DNA of 64,000 nt. It comes from a virus. Below the pieces are notes generated by a model. The model was given only the letters and a program-made list of their open reading frames with translations, was not told where the DNA came from and did no database searches. The position numbers were made by a program, and so were the translations under genes. Below, in pieces: positions 18,073 through 26,183 of this stretch. Positions within the stretch are counted from its first letter, which is position 1. Every line of letters begins with the position of its first letter. The DNA is taken from positions 30,486 to 94,485 of IMG/VR virus record IMGVR_UViG_3300043567_001187. The stretch is one strand, 5' to 3'.

Positions 18073-18454
18073 GTGCTGCCTCCATTAAAATTAAAGTTTC
18101 TTCTGTAGAAAGGTTAGACCCACACTCTAAGATAGCATCCATTAGTGGAATACCATATTCTTTGTATTCTGCTGGTGTGAGTTCTTTTTTTAGTAGTTTT
18201 TTAATAGTACGTCTAGTAAACCAACTTCTTTGTAGACTAAATGTTTTTAATTCTGTCATCATAAAAGAACATTTTTCATCTTTACTGCGAAATAGTTTAA
18301 GTTTACTTTGACGACATTCTTGAACTACTCTTACTAGGGTTAGTATAATACTAATAATCATTAGAATAGCCATAACGCTACCAAAAGTTTCTGGTGGATT
18401 AGGTACCATAGACAATATTTTTTGGGCTAAATTTTTTAATTTTTCGTTATTCAT
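18065..18454 (-). CDS. Membrane-anchored protein, 129 aa
   Basis: One membrane segment at about 25-45 (GSVMAILMIISIILTLVRVV) and a basic, helical C-terminal part (SWFTRRTIKKLLKKELTPAEYKEYG). Overlaps both neighbours. Unknown function in the cassette around the papain-like protease. Confidence 0.6.
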   Translation of the reverse strand: MNNEKLKNLAQKILSMVPNPPETFGSVMAILMIISIILTLVRVVQECRQSKLKLFRSKDEKCSFMMTELKTFSLQRSWFTRRTIKKLLKKELTPAEYKEYGIPLMDAILECGSNLSTEETLILMEAAHV

Positions 18455-18714
18455 TGTTTTAGTATTATAGATGTTGCTGATTCAGGTTCACAATAGCCAC
18501 AATCTACTTTCTTAATACCATCACCGCTAATGTACCATCCTTTACCCTTGCATACTGGGCAGTTTTTTCGTGGATATTTTTTGTTTGTTTCTTGATGAGA
18601 CACTTTAATAACAGATCCAGCTAAGATTACTGGAGCTAAAGTGGATCCATTATAATCTTGAGCGGCAAAAAAGCCTACAGAACAAATTAGTGGTAAAACT
18701 AAAAACTTATTCAT
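18451..18714 (-). CDS. Exported protein with CxxC zinc motif, 87 aa
   Basis: An N-terminal signal-like stretch (FLVLPLICSVGFFAAQ) is followed by CPVCKGKGWYISGDGIKKVDCGYC, a DnaJ-like zinc-finger repeat pair. It may be a lipoprotein (LICS) or periplasmic. Start overlaps the stop of the preceding 56-aa gene by 8 bases. Confidence 0.6.
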   Translation of the reverse strand: MNKFLVLPLICSVGFFAAQDYNGSTLAPVILAGSVIKVSHQETNKKYPRKNCPVCKGKGWYISGDGIKKVDCGYCEPESATSIILKQ

Positions 18715-18877
18715 CTTTTTTCTCTTTTCTCCATCGTGGTTTCCACTTTCGATCTGGTTTAATAATAGGGTCTACCGTGCCAGTTTTAGATGGTACAAAT
18801 ATTTTAATTAATGTTAGCACAAAAGACAAAACCATTGATAACGCTCTTTCAAGAGCTATTCTATCTAAGAGTTTCAT
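18707..18877 (-). CDS. Small basic membrane protein, 56 aa
   Basis: ATG at 18877 overlaps the TGA of the papain-like gene (ATGA) with GAGG upstream. A hydrophobic helix (ALSMVLSFVLTLIKIFV) is followed by a basic tail (KWKPRWRKEKKDE). Stop overlaps the next start. The tight coupling on both sides makes it convincing despite its size. Confidence 0.65.
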   Translation of the reverse strand: MKLLDRIALERALSMVLSFVLTLIKIFVPSKTGTVDPIIKPDRKWKPRWRKEKKDE

Positions 18878-19800
18878 AAATAATCCTCAAAACCGTAGGA
18901 AGGAAGTTTTTGTACAGGAAAACCGTCAAAATTGCTAAAAACATAAGCAGCATTGCCACTTAACATACCAGAGGCAACATCAGCAGTAATTAAAAATGAT
19001 CCGTCTGGAATAGGACCCCATTCTGGATGACCACCACTATTCCACTTGCCCCAACTATTTTGTACTAAAAATGCTGGTTCTTTACCTGTGTCGTCACAGG
19101 CTATCCATGCCATAGCATGAGCCCATTGTCCTTGTGGCTTTGCAAATCCCTTTTTATCTCGTGTGCTACTAAATCCATACATACTACAAACACTAATACC
19201 ATAACCATTAGCAAGAGCATCTCTTGCTTCTTCTATTGTACGGACCAAACTTACTGTTTTAATTTGATGATCATTAGCTAAATCAATGACTTTATCTGGT
19301 AATCCTCGTCCGCCCCATCCTGCTCCTAGACTACCATTATATTTGGTTAAATCTACAACCCCTTTATATTCTTTTCTAACCAATACTCCACCGTGTTTAC
19401 TTACAAATTCTGCCGCTCTGGCACAACTCATGCCTTCACCAGCATGACCTCTAGCTCCATAGACAGCTTCAGTAGCGCCTCGTGCTATCCAACTCTCTCT
19501 ATCATTATGAACATCAATTTCTACTGCTCGTGTAACGTCTATAGCGTTTCTTGTAGAATGGCTTACGCAATCCCCGGTTGTTTGTCTCTCATTATATGGA
19601 TTCTTATCAAACTTATAAACGCTCTTATAAGGAGTACTTAGTTTGCCTTTACCGCTACCGGCTATTCTTCTGCCACCATCACTGAAGTAAGCATATTTAG
19701 ATACTTCCATTAAATGTTCAAAGATATGGGGTTCCCACAAACATCCACCAAAACCATTCTTATATAATTTTAATAAATCTTCTGGAGAATAACGTGGCAT
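18874..19800 (-). CDS. Papain-like cysteine protease (C1A fold)
   Basis: 308 aa. Catalytic Cys in QTTGDCVSHS (C78), His in QWAHAMAW (H228) and Asn in LVQNSWG (N248) in the order of C1 peptidases, with GHAGEGMSCARAAEF matching the following helix region. No signal peptide or long propeptide. It sits in a cassette of small membrane proteins, so it might act in lysis, entry or virion processing; the substrate is unknown. It could also be an inactive scaffold, but all three residues are present. Confidence 0.85.
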   Translation of the reverse strand: MPRYSPEDLLKLYKNGFGGCLWEPHIFEHLMEVSKYAYFSDGGRRIAGSGKGKLSTPYKSVYKFDKNPYNERQTTGDCVSHSTRNAIDVTRAVEIDVHNDRESWIARGATEAVYGARGHAGEGMSCARAAEFVSKHGGVLVRKEYKGVVDLTKYNGSLGAGWGGRGLPDKVIDLANDHQIKTVSLVRTIEEARDALANGYGISVCSMYGFSSTRDKKGFAKPQGQWAHAMAWIACDDTGKEPAFLVQNSWGKWNSGGHPEWGPIPDGSFLITADVASGMLSGNAAYVFSNFDGFPVQKLPSYGFEDYL

Positions 19801-20295
19801 TTATTTACTTCCTTCATTACAGGCCCAGGCTAATGCTTTAAAGCCATCAACAGCTTTAGTTCTTAACTCTGCTGATAATAAAACTTGATCATCTCCAATA
19901 GCAGATACCATAACGTCTTTAGCTTCTTTAGCTAGATTAGCATACTTGTCTTTAATATCTAATCTTAGCATCACACCAGCTAAACTATTAGCCTGACGAA
20001 TTTCTTCAGTATTTTTTACTATCTGATTTTCACCATCTAATGAAACTAAGGTTGATAAATCTAGATAAAGATCCCGTAATCTAAGACTATCATCTTTTGC
20101 TGAAGATCCAAAAGATTTTAATAAAGCTACTAATTCATCGGCTTGTGCTCTAATGTTAGAATCCATAGGAGCGTCTATCACCACACTATTTGTAGGATTA
20201 TTATTAGATGGTATTAATTTAGATAAATCTGGTTTAATTAAACCAACTAGTACCAATAAGGCTCCACAAACTAATAAAATATATTTGAGTTTCAT
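19801..20295 (-). CDS. Membrane-anchored protein, 164 aa
   Basis: N-terminal anchor (YILLVCGALLVLVGLIKP) followed by a helical domain with regular charge pattern (AQADELVALLKSFG, LRLRDLYLDLSTLV). Likely one membrane pass with the rest outside or inside. Coupled to both neighbours; function unknown. Confidence 0.6.
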   Translation of the reverse strand: MKLKYILLVCGALLVLVGLIKPDLSKLIPSNNNPTNSVVIDAPMDSNIRAQADELVALLKSFGSSAKDDSLRLRDLYLDLSTLVSLDGENQIVKNTEEIRQANSLAGVMLRLDIKDKYANLAKEAKDVMVSAIGDDQVLLSAELRTKAVDGFKALAWACNEGSK

Positions 20296-20684
20296 AGCTG
20301 TGTTTTTTCCTCACAAGAATTAGGACTTAAATAGGGGAACATCTGATCAGCAACCTTAACTGCTTCACTACAATTTAATTGAGACGCTAAATCTCGTGTT
20401 TGTTTCCAGCTCACTATCAATTTAAAAAAGGTATCTTCTTTAGCAGACGCGGGGTGGTTGTTGGTAACCACTGGTAGTTTTACTTCTGGAACAACAGTTA
20501 AATTTGATTTGTTGCCTAAAAGGGTTTTGCTCTTATTCATTAGATCAGTAATTATTTTTTGCACTGGACTCATTTTGTCCTTAAATAAAACAAATAGTAC
20601 CAAAGCAGCACCAGCGTATAGGGCTAAATCTGTTGGACCCAATCTGCTTGAAAAATCACTAAAACTTTCAGTAGCATAATTCAT
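20292..20684 (-). CDS. Membrane protein, 130 aa
   Basis: A hydrophobic segment near 16-33 (TDLALYAGAALVLFVLFK), then a linker and a helical end with C-A-type residues (LNCSEAVKVADQMFPYL). Overlaps neighbours by 4 bases. Unknown function, same cassette. Confidence 0.6.
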   Translation of the reverse strand: MNYATESFSDFSSRLGPTDLALYAGAALVLFVLFKDKMSPVQKIITDLMNKSKTLLGNKSNLTVVPEVKLPVVTNNHPASAKEDTFFKLIVSWKQTRDLASQLNCSEAVKVADQMFPYLSPNSCEEKTQL

Positions 20685-21055
20685 GATAGTTTAAATACTC
20701 CTGTATTTTTAAATATGGTTACGGTAGCATCAATCGTAGAACTAACTAATAACATTAGTAAAGTCTTGATGTATCTACTTATAATAGGTTGTAAAAATGC
20801 TGGCACAAAGGGAATATTAACTATAACAAAAACCTTATCGTAAAACGATGATAACAATTCCATAGCTATAGTTTTTTTATCTTTACCAGCTAAATCTGGA
20901 TAATTAATTTGAATAGTTTGAACAATTTCCGCTACTGCTAATTGTAGTATTTTCCAAGCTTGATCTAAAGCAACACCTTTAATATTATTTAGGTTTTCTT
21001 GGTTGTTTTTTACTAGTTCTTGTAGTTTTAGATTTAACTTTTCTAGGTTTATCAT
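20681..21055 (-). CDS. Amphipathic/membrane-associated protein, 124 aa
   Basis: Start taken at ATG 21055 (MINLEKL); an upstream ATG at 21067 adds four residues. Helical and partly hydrophobic (FVIVNIPFVPAFLQPII, TLLMLLVSSTIDATVTIF). Overlaps the upstream holin-like gene by about 70 bases in another frame, an unusually long overlap for this genome. Confidence 0.55.
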   Translation of the reverse strand: MINLEKLNLKLQELVKNNQENLNNIKGVALDQAWKILQLAVAEIVQTIQINYPDLAGKDKKTIAMELLSSFYDKVFVIVNIPFVPAFLQPIISRYIKTLLMLLVSSTIDATVTIFKNTGVFKLS

Positions 21056-21341
21056 TAGTATCACCATTATTAATTACTGGTTTAGGAATATCTTTTTGCT
21101 CATCACCCATCATGCTCCACCAAGTTTGTTTAATCTCTTTTCTACTATTAATATATTTCCAAAGAATGATTAATTGACCGCCAATTAAAATAATACTTTC
21201 AACACCATGACTAACATCTCTTATAAGATCTTCTTTTTGACTATTGTCACCTATTAATCCAAGCAGATATAAGCCACTAAAAATAAAGCTTACAGCTGTG
21301 AACCAAAATTCTGAGCTTTTCCAGCCAGGTTTATACTTCAT
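20985..21341 (-). CDS. Holin-like two-helix membrane protein
   Basis: 118 aa. KSSEFWFTAVSFIFSGLYLLG and ESIILIGGQLIILWKYI are two membrane helices separated by a short polar stretch, and the tail is strongly basic (KSKTTRTSKKQPRKPK). This layout matches small phage holins. First gene of the cassette; GGAG before the ATG. Confidence 0.55.
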   Translation of the reverse strand: MKYKPGWKSSEFWFTAVSFIFSGLYLLGLIGDNSQKEDLIRDVSHGVESIILIGGQLIILWKYINSRKEIKQTWWSMMGDEQKDIPKPVINNGDTNDKPRKVKSKTTRTSKKQPRKPK

Positions 21342-21441
21342 ATTTTATTCTCCATACTATTTTACACCAGAATGGAGTAAGATAAAAAGACATTATATTA
21401 ATCCAAGAATACTTGATTCATTAATGGTCTACTCTCTCAAG

Positions 21442-22070
21442 TTAGTACGGAGCGGTGGGCGGGGTGAAGTTGGCGGTGTAGAGGGCCGCGCCTTTAACGA
21501 TCCGCATCTCGTCGATGTAGCCTTTAAACCAGTAAGCACTGTATCCAACCCCGATCTTGCCAATCTGGAGGCTCGAACCCGGCCCCTGCGTCGAATCTCC
21601 TTCAAGGTCAACCGTGCCGACAATCGCCCCGTCAAGAAATATCCTGCCAGTGTTTCCGCTTCTGGTCGCCGCTATGTGATACCACTGATTCGCAGACACC
21701 GATCCACCGCGGGCGTCTGTAGCGCTCAAGTAATTTGAGCCTAGCCACACCTCGCCATCGTCAATGCCAAGAATAAAGTCGGCAAGACTGTCATCCCACA
21801 GGGAAAGAACCGCTCGCTCGCCGCCGGTAACGTCCGTTGGGTAAATCCATGCCTCAACCGTCCAATCGCCGGCCGTGAAGTCGAGGCTAGAGAACCCCTC
21901 GACTCGCAGATACTCGTCAGTGCCGTTCAGGAGAAGGCTTGATCCACCAAACTTGCTTTGGGCAGTCGAAATCGTGGCGCTACCGCCCCGAGTGACGGAG
22001 TAGTTATTGACCGAAGAGTCCGCGAACGTGGTTGCGTTGTTGGCCCCGTCAAAGTGCAGAAGTAAAGTTG
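21442..22070 (-). other. GC-rich foreign block encoding the LamG domain
   Basis: Two 60-base lines counted by hand (21481-21540 and 21541-21600) are 53% and 62% G+C; the line 22141-22200 in the same gene is near 28%. The change falls where the beta-helix region ends and at the stop codon, so the block coincides with one protein domain. Confidence 0.75.
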
Positions 22071-22581
22071 TTAGGTTTGGATACATTCCTAATATATCGG
22101 AGTTTGCTATTCCTAATATTTTTCTATTAACAATAATATTATCAGCAGCGATATTAGTTATATTCTGTGAATTATTATTAAAAGTTATACTACCACTAAC
22201 TATATTATTGCTAGTGTCCCCTTTGAAAATTGCATTATCATTAAAAATACAATTTCCTATTATGTTACCGACACTATCATGTCGTGACGTATGATTAAAT
22301 GTACAGTCTCCTGTAATAGTTCCTTCAAGGCGTGAATTCTCATTAAAAGTCGCCATCCCAGTAACGGTAATAATGATCCCTAAACTAGAGTAATTCTGTA
22401 CCGTCAAGTTCGCTACTGTTGGCTCACTACCACTATTACTAGCTATACTAGCTGATGCTATTACATTATCACTACTAGATGGCAAACTTGTGGCCGGTGT
22501 TGTAAAAGTAGCATCAGTCCACCAGTTGTCAAGTTCGGTCCACTCACTATCTACTGCACCATTGAAATATAAAGTTGCCAT
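21442..22581 (-). CDS. Fibre-like protein with beta-helix N-terminus and C-terminal LamG domain
   Basis: 379 aa. Residues 1-165 match the paralogue at 22581-23492 (YFNGAVDSEWT, DNWW, LPSSSDNV) and contain short FN-x-NS repeats of a beta-helix. From about 170 a LamG/concanavalin-like domain follows (LLLHFDGANN, FGGSSLLLNGTDEYL, WTVEAWIYP, WYHIAATRSGNTGRIFLDG, GYIDEMRIVKG). LamG domains bind carbohydrate, so this may be receptor-binding. The LamG part (about 21442-22070) is far more GC-rich than its surroundings, a sign of recent transfer. Confidence 0.8.
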   Translation of the reverse strand: MATLYFNGAVDSEWTELDNWWTDATFTTPATSLPSSSDNVIASASIASNSGSEPTVANLTVQNYSSLGIIITVTGMATFNENSRLEGTITGDCTFNHTSRHDSVGNIIGNCIFNDNAIFKGDTSNNIVSGSITFNNNSQNITNIAADNIIVNRKILGIANSDILGMYPNLTTLLLHFDGANNATTFADSSVNNYSVTRGGSATISTAQSKFGGSSLLLNGTDEYLRVEGFSSLDFTAGDWTVEAWIYPTDVTGGERAVLSLWDDSLADFILGIDDGEVWLGSNYLSATDARGGSVSANQWYHIAATRSGNTGRIFLDGAIVGTVDLEGDSTQGPGSSLQIGKIGVGYSAYWFKGYIDEMRIVKGAALYTANFTPPTAPY

Positions 22582-23492
22582 TATACTATTCCTAATATAG
22601 AGGATCCATTAACACCCTTTGTTCGATTAACAACTACGGTACCTAAACCAACTTTATTTATTGAGCTATCATTAAATATTACATTATCTACTCCCTGGTA
22701 TATTAGTGCATTATCAGTCATATAACTATTATGATTAAAAATAACTAATGAAGTACTTGTTATCGAACCATCCTCTTCAATATAACTATAATCATTAAAG
22801 ATAATGGTTCCATCCACACTGCTAGCATAGCCATAATACCTTATATAACTATGATCATTAAATGTAATGTTATCTATAGCTGCTACTCCCCCTGTATCAG
22901 AAAGCACATAAGAACTATCATTAAATATAGCATTAGATGTTCTTAGACCAGCATCACTGGTATAATCAATATAGGAATAATCATTGAAGGTTGCAGTACC
23001 AATAATATCTAATAAGTTTGTAGAACTAGATATCCCACCATCAAAATGCGAATAATCCTTAAAAACAACATCTCCATCAATTTGTGCTAAGTCTATTCCT
23101 AGAATATATGAAGTACCATTTAGAATAACATTACCACTAACAACACAACCAATACTAGCACTATTATATAGAGATATATCACCATTTACTGTGGTGAGTC
23201 CGGTTATATTACTATTTCCATTAAGAACGATTTCATTAGTAACATATATGGCTATACTATCTTCTTCTGTTTGCGGCTGGATATAAGAACCATTATTCAT
23301 TGTTAAACTAAGTATAGTTATGGAACTTCCAGTATTACTTGTTACAGCACCTTCATTTAGTATCACATTGTCTCCACTAGAAGGTAAAACTGTGGCTTGA
23401 TTTGAGTAGTTTGTTCCGTCAAAAGTCATCCACCAGTTGTCTAGTGTGGTCCATTCAGAGTCAACGGCACCATTAAAATAAAAAGTGGGCAT
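22581..23492 (-). CDS. Beta-helix repeat protein, fibre-like
   Basis: 303 aa. N-terminus (YFNGAVDSEWTTLDNWW, LPSSGDNVIL) is paralogous to the next gene. The rest consists of about ten repeats of the type FNDxSYI (for example IIFNDYSYI, ITFNDHSYI, ATFNDYSYI), which predict a parallel beta-helix. Probably a virion surface or host-binding protein. Adjacent paralogues with different C-termini suggest modular exchange of the tip. Confidence 0.65.
   Translation of the reverse strand: MPTFYFNGAVDSEWTTLDNWWMTFDGTNYSNQATVLPSSGDNVILNEGAVTSNTGSSITILSLTMNNGSYIQPQTEEDSIAIYVTNEIVLNGNSNITGLTTVNGDISLYNSASIGCVVSGNVILNGTSYILGIDLAQIDGDVVFKDYSHFDGGISSSTNLLDIIGTATFNDYSYIDYTSDAGLRTSNAIFNDSSYVLSDTGGVAAIDNITFNDHSYIRYYGYASSVDGTIIFNDYSYIEEDGSITSTSLVIFNHNSYMTDNALIYQGVDNVIFNDSSINKVGLGTVVVNRTKGVNGSSILGIV
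22640..23260 (-). repeat. Tandem degenerate repeats coding FNDxSYI
   Basis: Motif coding F-N-D/H-x-S-Y-I recurs about every 20-30 codons. On the plus strand it shows as repeated 'ataactatNatcattaaa'-like units. Protein-level repeats, not a CRISPR array: spacing and sequence vary and they keep the reading frame. Confidence 0.65.
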
Positions 23493-23503
23493 AAAATACC
23501 TAA

Positions 23504-23797
23504 TCAGTTGATGAACAAATCTGTTAGTACTTTAGAAGCATTGTTTCCTAATAATTCTAAAATTCTAGCTTCAGCTTGAACTTGAGTATAATCCCCTATA
23601 TTTGTGTACTCTTGATCTTTCCATAAAACTAAAGCTTTTGGTATGCCCATTATTTTAGCAATAACGTTTTTTCTTTTGCTATTATCTATTAATGTAATAT
23701 CAAGCTCGTTTAATGTAATAGGATTAAAACTTCGTATTGTTCCATCTTTTCTTGTAAAGCTTGGAGGAGTAAAAGATATCGGATTTGGTAGATTCAT
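23504..23797 (-). CDS. Unknown virion-associated-like protein, 97 aa
   Basis: PNPISFTPPSFTRKDGTIRSFNPITLNEL resembles a short proline-rich structural start; the rest is a small alpha/beta region. Encoded between fibre-like genes; likely structural or assembly related. Family not recognised. Confidence 0.55.
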   Translation of the reverse strand: MNLPNPISFTPPSFTRKDGTIRSFNPITLNELDITLIDNSKRKNVIAKIMGIPKALVLWKDQEYTNIGDYTQVQAEARILELLGNNASKVLTDLFIN

Positions 23798-23800
23798 ATA

Positions 23801-24271
23801 TTAGTATCCTGGTACAAAGGCGATAATGTCCCATTTGTTTCGACTACTATCATAAGTAGCGCCTAATATATCCATAGTTCCGCTAGAACTACTAAATGGT
23901 AGTGGACTAGAGGCACTGCTTGGAATTCTAAAATTATTACCAAGAGTTAGTGGGATGCCACTGTTAGCATAACTTATTCTCCATCTTAAACTTTGACCAT
24001 CAGAACCATTAGTTGGATCAGCTAAAAGGCCACTACCAGCAAGCGTTAAATCAAAAATACCACCAAGACTAGCGTCTGTAGCAATACTACCGCTTATACT
24101 ACCTAGTTGTACAACGACTGCCGATGCTCCCCCAATAGCGACACTTATTTGGCTAAGACTAATCTTTTTGGTGACGCCGCTACCAGCCGGATCATCCATA
24201 AAAAGAAAAACGTCATCATTGGTTAGGTTGCCGCTTCCTTCTGGAAATTCATTAATGCGATAAACTGGCAT
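23801..24271 (-). CDS. Tail-fibre-like protein, 156 aa
   Basis: YRINEFPEGSGNLTNDDVFLFMDDPAGSGVTKKISLSQI is a phage fibre N-terminal pattern ('defined function then dimension'), followed by glycine/serine-rich strands. No catalytic motif. Likely a small virion protein next to the beta-helix proteins. Confidence 0.6.
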   Translation of the reverse strand: MPVYRINEFPEGSGNLTNDDVFLFMDDPAGSGVTKKISLSQISVAIGGASAVVVQLGSISGSIATDASLGGIFDLTLAGSGLLADPTNGSDGQSLRWRISYANSGIPLTLGNNFRIPSSASSPLPFSSSSGTMDILGATYDSSRNKWDIIAFVPGY

Positions 24272-24272
24272 A

Positions 24273-24494
24273 TTAACCCCCTACTATAATTTGATTACTA
24301 CCAGTTAATTCTACAAAAATACCATTATAGAATCTATTATCAAACTTACTTTGTATAGTCTCTAAAGTAGGAGTATTCAGAACATAGGTGTCTAGAACGT
24401 CTTTATCAGAAAATCCTGTTGGTTTACATCCTACTACTATTGTACCATTTTTTATATCGTTAGAGGTTTTAGCTTTTAGAATATCATTTGCCAT
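24273..24494 (-). CDS. Unknown small protein, 73 aa
   Basis: Beta-rich with VVGCKPTGFSDKDVLD and LTGSNQIIVGG. Between two virion-like genes with 1-3 base spacing. Could be a small structural protein. Confidence 0.5.
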   Translation of the reverse strand: MANDILKAKTSNDIKNGTIVVGCKPTGFSDKDVLDTYVLNTPTLETIQSKFDNRFYNGIFVELTGSNQIIVGG

Positions 24495-24497
24495 AAA

Positions 24498-24818
24498 TTA
24501 TACCCTTTCTATTCTTTCTTCTAGTGCTTCTAGTGTTTTACCTAATATGCCTATTTGAACTTTTAATTCATTCATAACGTCGCTATTTCTTTGTAGCGCA
24601 TTAGCGAACGCTGCTTGATTTTCTTTATTACTATTTAATCTTTCCATTATAAATTGTCTATCATGCACATACGGAGATTGAGTTTCTATCATAACTAATA
24701 CTTCTGATTTTGTGGCCATATTACGACCAATCGCAACCCAAAAACCTAGCATAGTAACTATAATACCAATACTAGTAGTAGCAATATTTTCCCAGAAATG
24801 AATAATAGTGTCTGTCAT
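24498..24818 (-). CDS. Membrane-anchored coiled-coil protein, 106 aa
   Basis: Start taken at ATG 24818; an in-frame TTG at 24839 is the alternative. One membrane helix (ATTSIGIIVTMLGFWVAIG), then a long heptad-like helix (NELKVQIGILGKTLEALEERIERV). Resembles small phage membrane proteins in lysis or DNA-injection modules. Downstream of a terminator, so it may start a new unit. Confidence 0.55.
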   Translation of the reverse strand: MTDTIIHFWENIATTSIGIIVTMLGFWVAIGRNMATKSEVLVMIETQSPYVHDRQFIMERLNSNKENQAAFANALQRNSDVMNELKVQIGILGKTLEALEERIERV

Positions 24819-24841
24819 ATGGTTCTCACTATATAACAAAA

Positions 24842-24867
24842 GCCATAAAGGATATACACCTTATGGC
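24842..24867 (-). terminator. Rho-independent terminator
   Basis: Inverted repeat GCCATAAGG / CCTTTATGGC (one bulged base), 7-base loop, followed on the minus strand by TTTTGTT. Lies just after the gene at 24901-25467. Confidence 0.7.
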
Positions 24868-24900
24868 CTTGTTATCTTATAAAGTTTTTAGTAATTAAAA

Positions 24901-25467
24901 TCAGTTAGTTTTAGCCTTGTAATTATCATTATATGGAGTATTAGAACCTCTCATATAGGTTAATTCGCCAGGAACTTCTCTAGTTGGTGTTGCAGCCTCA
25001 TCTGTGGCTAGAGCGTCTACAGCAACCACAGGAAAGCCACTATCAAAAGTATTGGTTACTCTATTATACTTATTGGCTCTAACTGCCGATGTAAATCTGC
25101 GAGTTCTAACCGTTTCAACCTTATTAATACTGCGTACTGTATCTCCATCATTTCCTGGGGTTAGGATACTAGTATTAGCCACACCAGCAATTTCGTTAGT
25201 AATTAAACTAGAAAGTGGTTTGGTGTTATTGTATGCAAAAGTACCACCACTAATAGCTTTACCAGCATAATCTTTGACTGTTACGCTATCTTCTACAACC
25301 TTGGAACCAAAAGCATCTACTGGACCAACAACAGTTTTAACTTGATCCATTACATTGGATGCTGATGATCCGTTAGCTTTCATTGTGCCGTTATCATTAT
25401 TGGCTTCTGAAAATGAACCATAGGGGGTGCTTGTTAAAGATGAACCATTTACTTGTACTGTGGCCAT
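24901..25467 (-). CDS. Unknown, probable virion protein, 188 aa
   Basis: Low-complexity, Ser/Thr/Asn/Ala-rich, no cysteine, with MATVQVNGSSLTSTPYGSF at the start and RTRRFTSAVRANKYNRV in the middle. This is typical of minor capsid or decoration proteins. It has its own terminator, implying high or separate expression. No family recognised. Confidence 0.55.
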   Translation of the reverse strand: MATVQVNGSSLTSTPYGSFSEANNDNGTMKANGSSASNVMDQVKTVVGPVDAFGSKVVEDSVTVKDYAGKAISGGTFAYNNTKPLSSLITNEIAGVANTSILTPGNDGDTVRSINKVETVRTRRFTSAVRANKYNRVTNTFDSGFPVVAVDALATDEAATPTREVPGELTYMRGSNTPYNDNYKAKTN

Positions 25468-25516
25468 TATATTACTCCATATATGGTAGGATATATTGCT
25501 AAGTGTTTATACACCA

Positions 25517-26179
25517 TTATTTCTTTAAAGAAGAATTAAAAGCTACGAAATTTTTAAGACTATTGATAGAGGATGTTCTAAAACCGAATAGGCCAGATTT
25601 AATCATGGTTTCAAAATGCTTATCACACCACATATTTCCTGTACATAACACATTTAAGTCTTTAGAGTTTTGATGCAGGAAGATGGATGCTAGAATATTA
25701 TCGGCTAAATTATCTATAAAATAACCACTAGAAGGATAAATAAACTTAATATTATTGTTGTCAAAAATTTCACAAATCTTTTTAAGGCAATAGTGGTCAA
25801 AAACCCTGTATTCTAAAATATATCTCATCTCTATATTTTTTTCATTACAGTATTCTGAACAAACTTTGATATCTTCACGAATTTTATCATATTTTCTATT
25901 AGCTGCTAGATTTTGTGGCATACTAATATCCACAGTACAGGCACCAGCAGCATTAGCCTGCTCAATAGAGTATCTGCGACTTTTAATATCAGCAATACCT
26001 AATGGATAATCTATAAGACAGGATAATTTATTATCTGTAGGTATTAGGTTTTTAAAAGACTTAATGAGATAGTAAGGAACCGTTATACTATTAACCGTAT
26101 AGTTTTTAATTTCTTGTAATATTGTTTTTGCTTCTGATTCACTAATCTCAGTATTTATAATAGCAAAATCAATATACAT
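25517..26179 (-). CDS. DeoC-like TIM-barrel protein lacking the Schiff-base lysine
   Basis: 220 aa resembling deoxyribose-phosphate aldolase: SITVPYYLI strand, LIDYPLG, VDISMPQNLAAN (aligning with the catalytic-Asp strand) and a long helix with KVCSEYCNEKNIEMRYILE. At the position of the DERA lysine (FIKTSTG) it has FIYPSSG, so the lysine is Tyr. It is therefore unlikely to be a normal aldolase. Next to a ClpP-like protease in a virion-gene neighbourhood. Confidence 0.55.
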   Translation of the reverse strand: MYIDFAIINTEISESEAKTILQEIKNYTVNSITVPYYLIKSFKNLIPTDNKLSCLIDYPLGIADIKSRRYSIEQANAAGACTVDISMPQNLAANRKYDKIREDIKVCSEYCNEKNIEMRYILEYRVFDHYCLKKICEIFDNNNIKFIYPSSGYFIDNLADNILASIFLHQNSKDLNVLCTGNMWCDKHFETMIKSGLFGFRTSSINSLKNFVAFNSSLKK

Positions 26180-26183
26180 AACG

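Noticed and set aside
22581-23492. CRISPR-like repeats
   Set aside because: Repeats are degenerate, in frame and code FNDxSYI; there are no identical repeats with unique spacers and no cas genes. The Cas4-like nuclease at 5714 belongs to the wider RecB/AddB fold.
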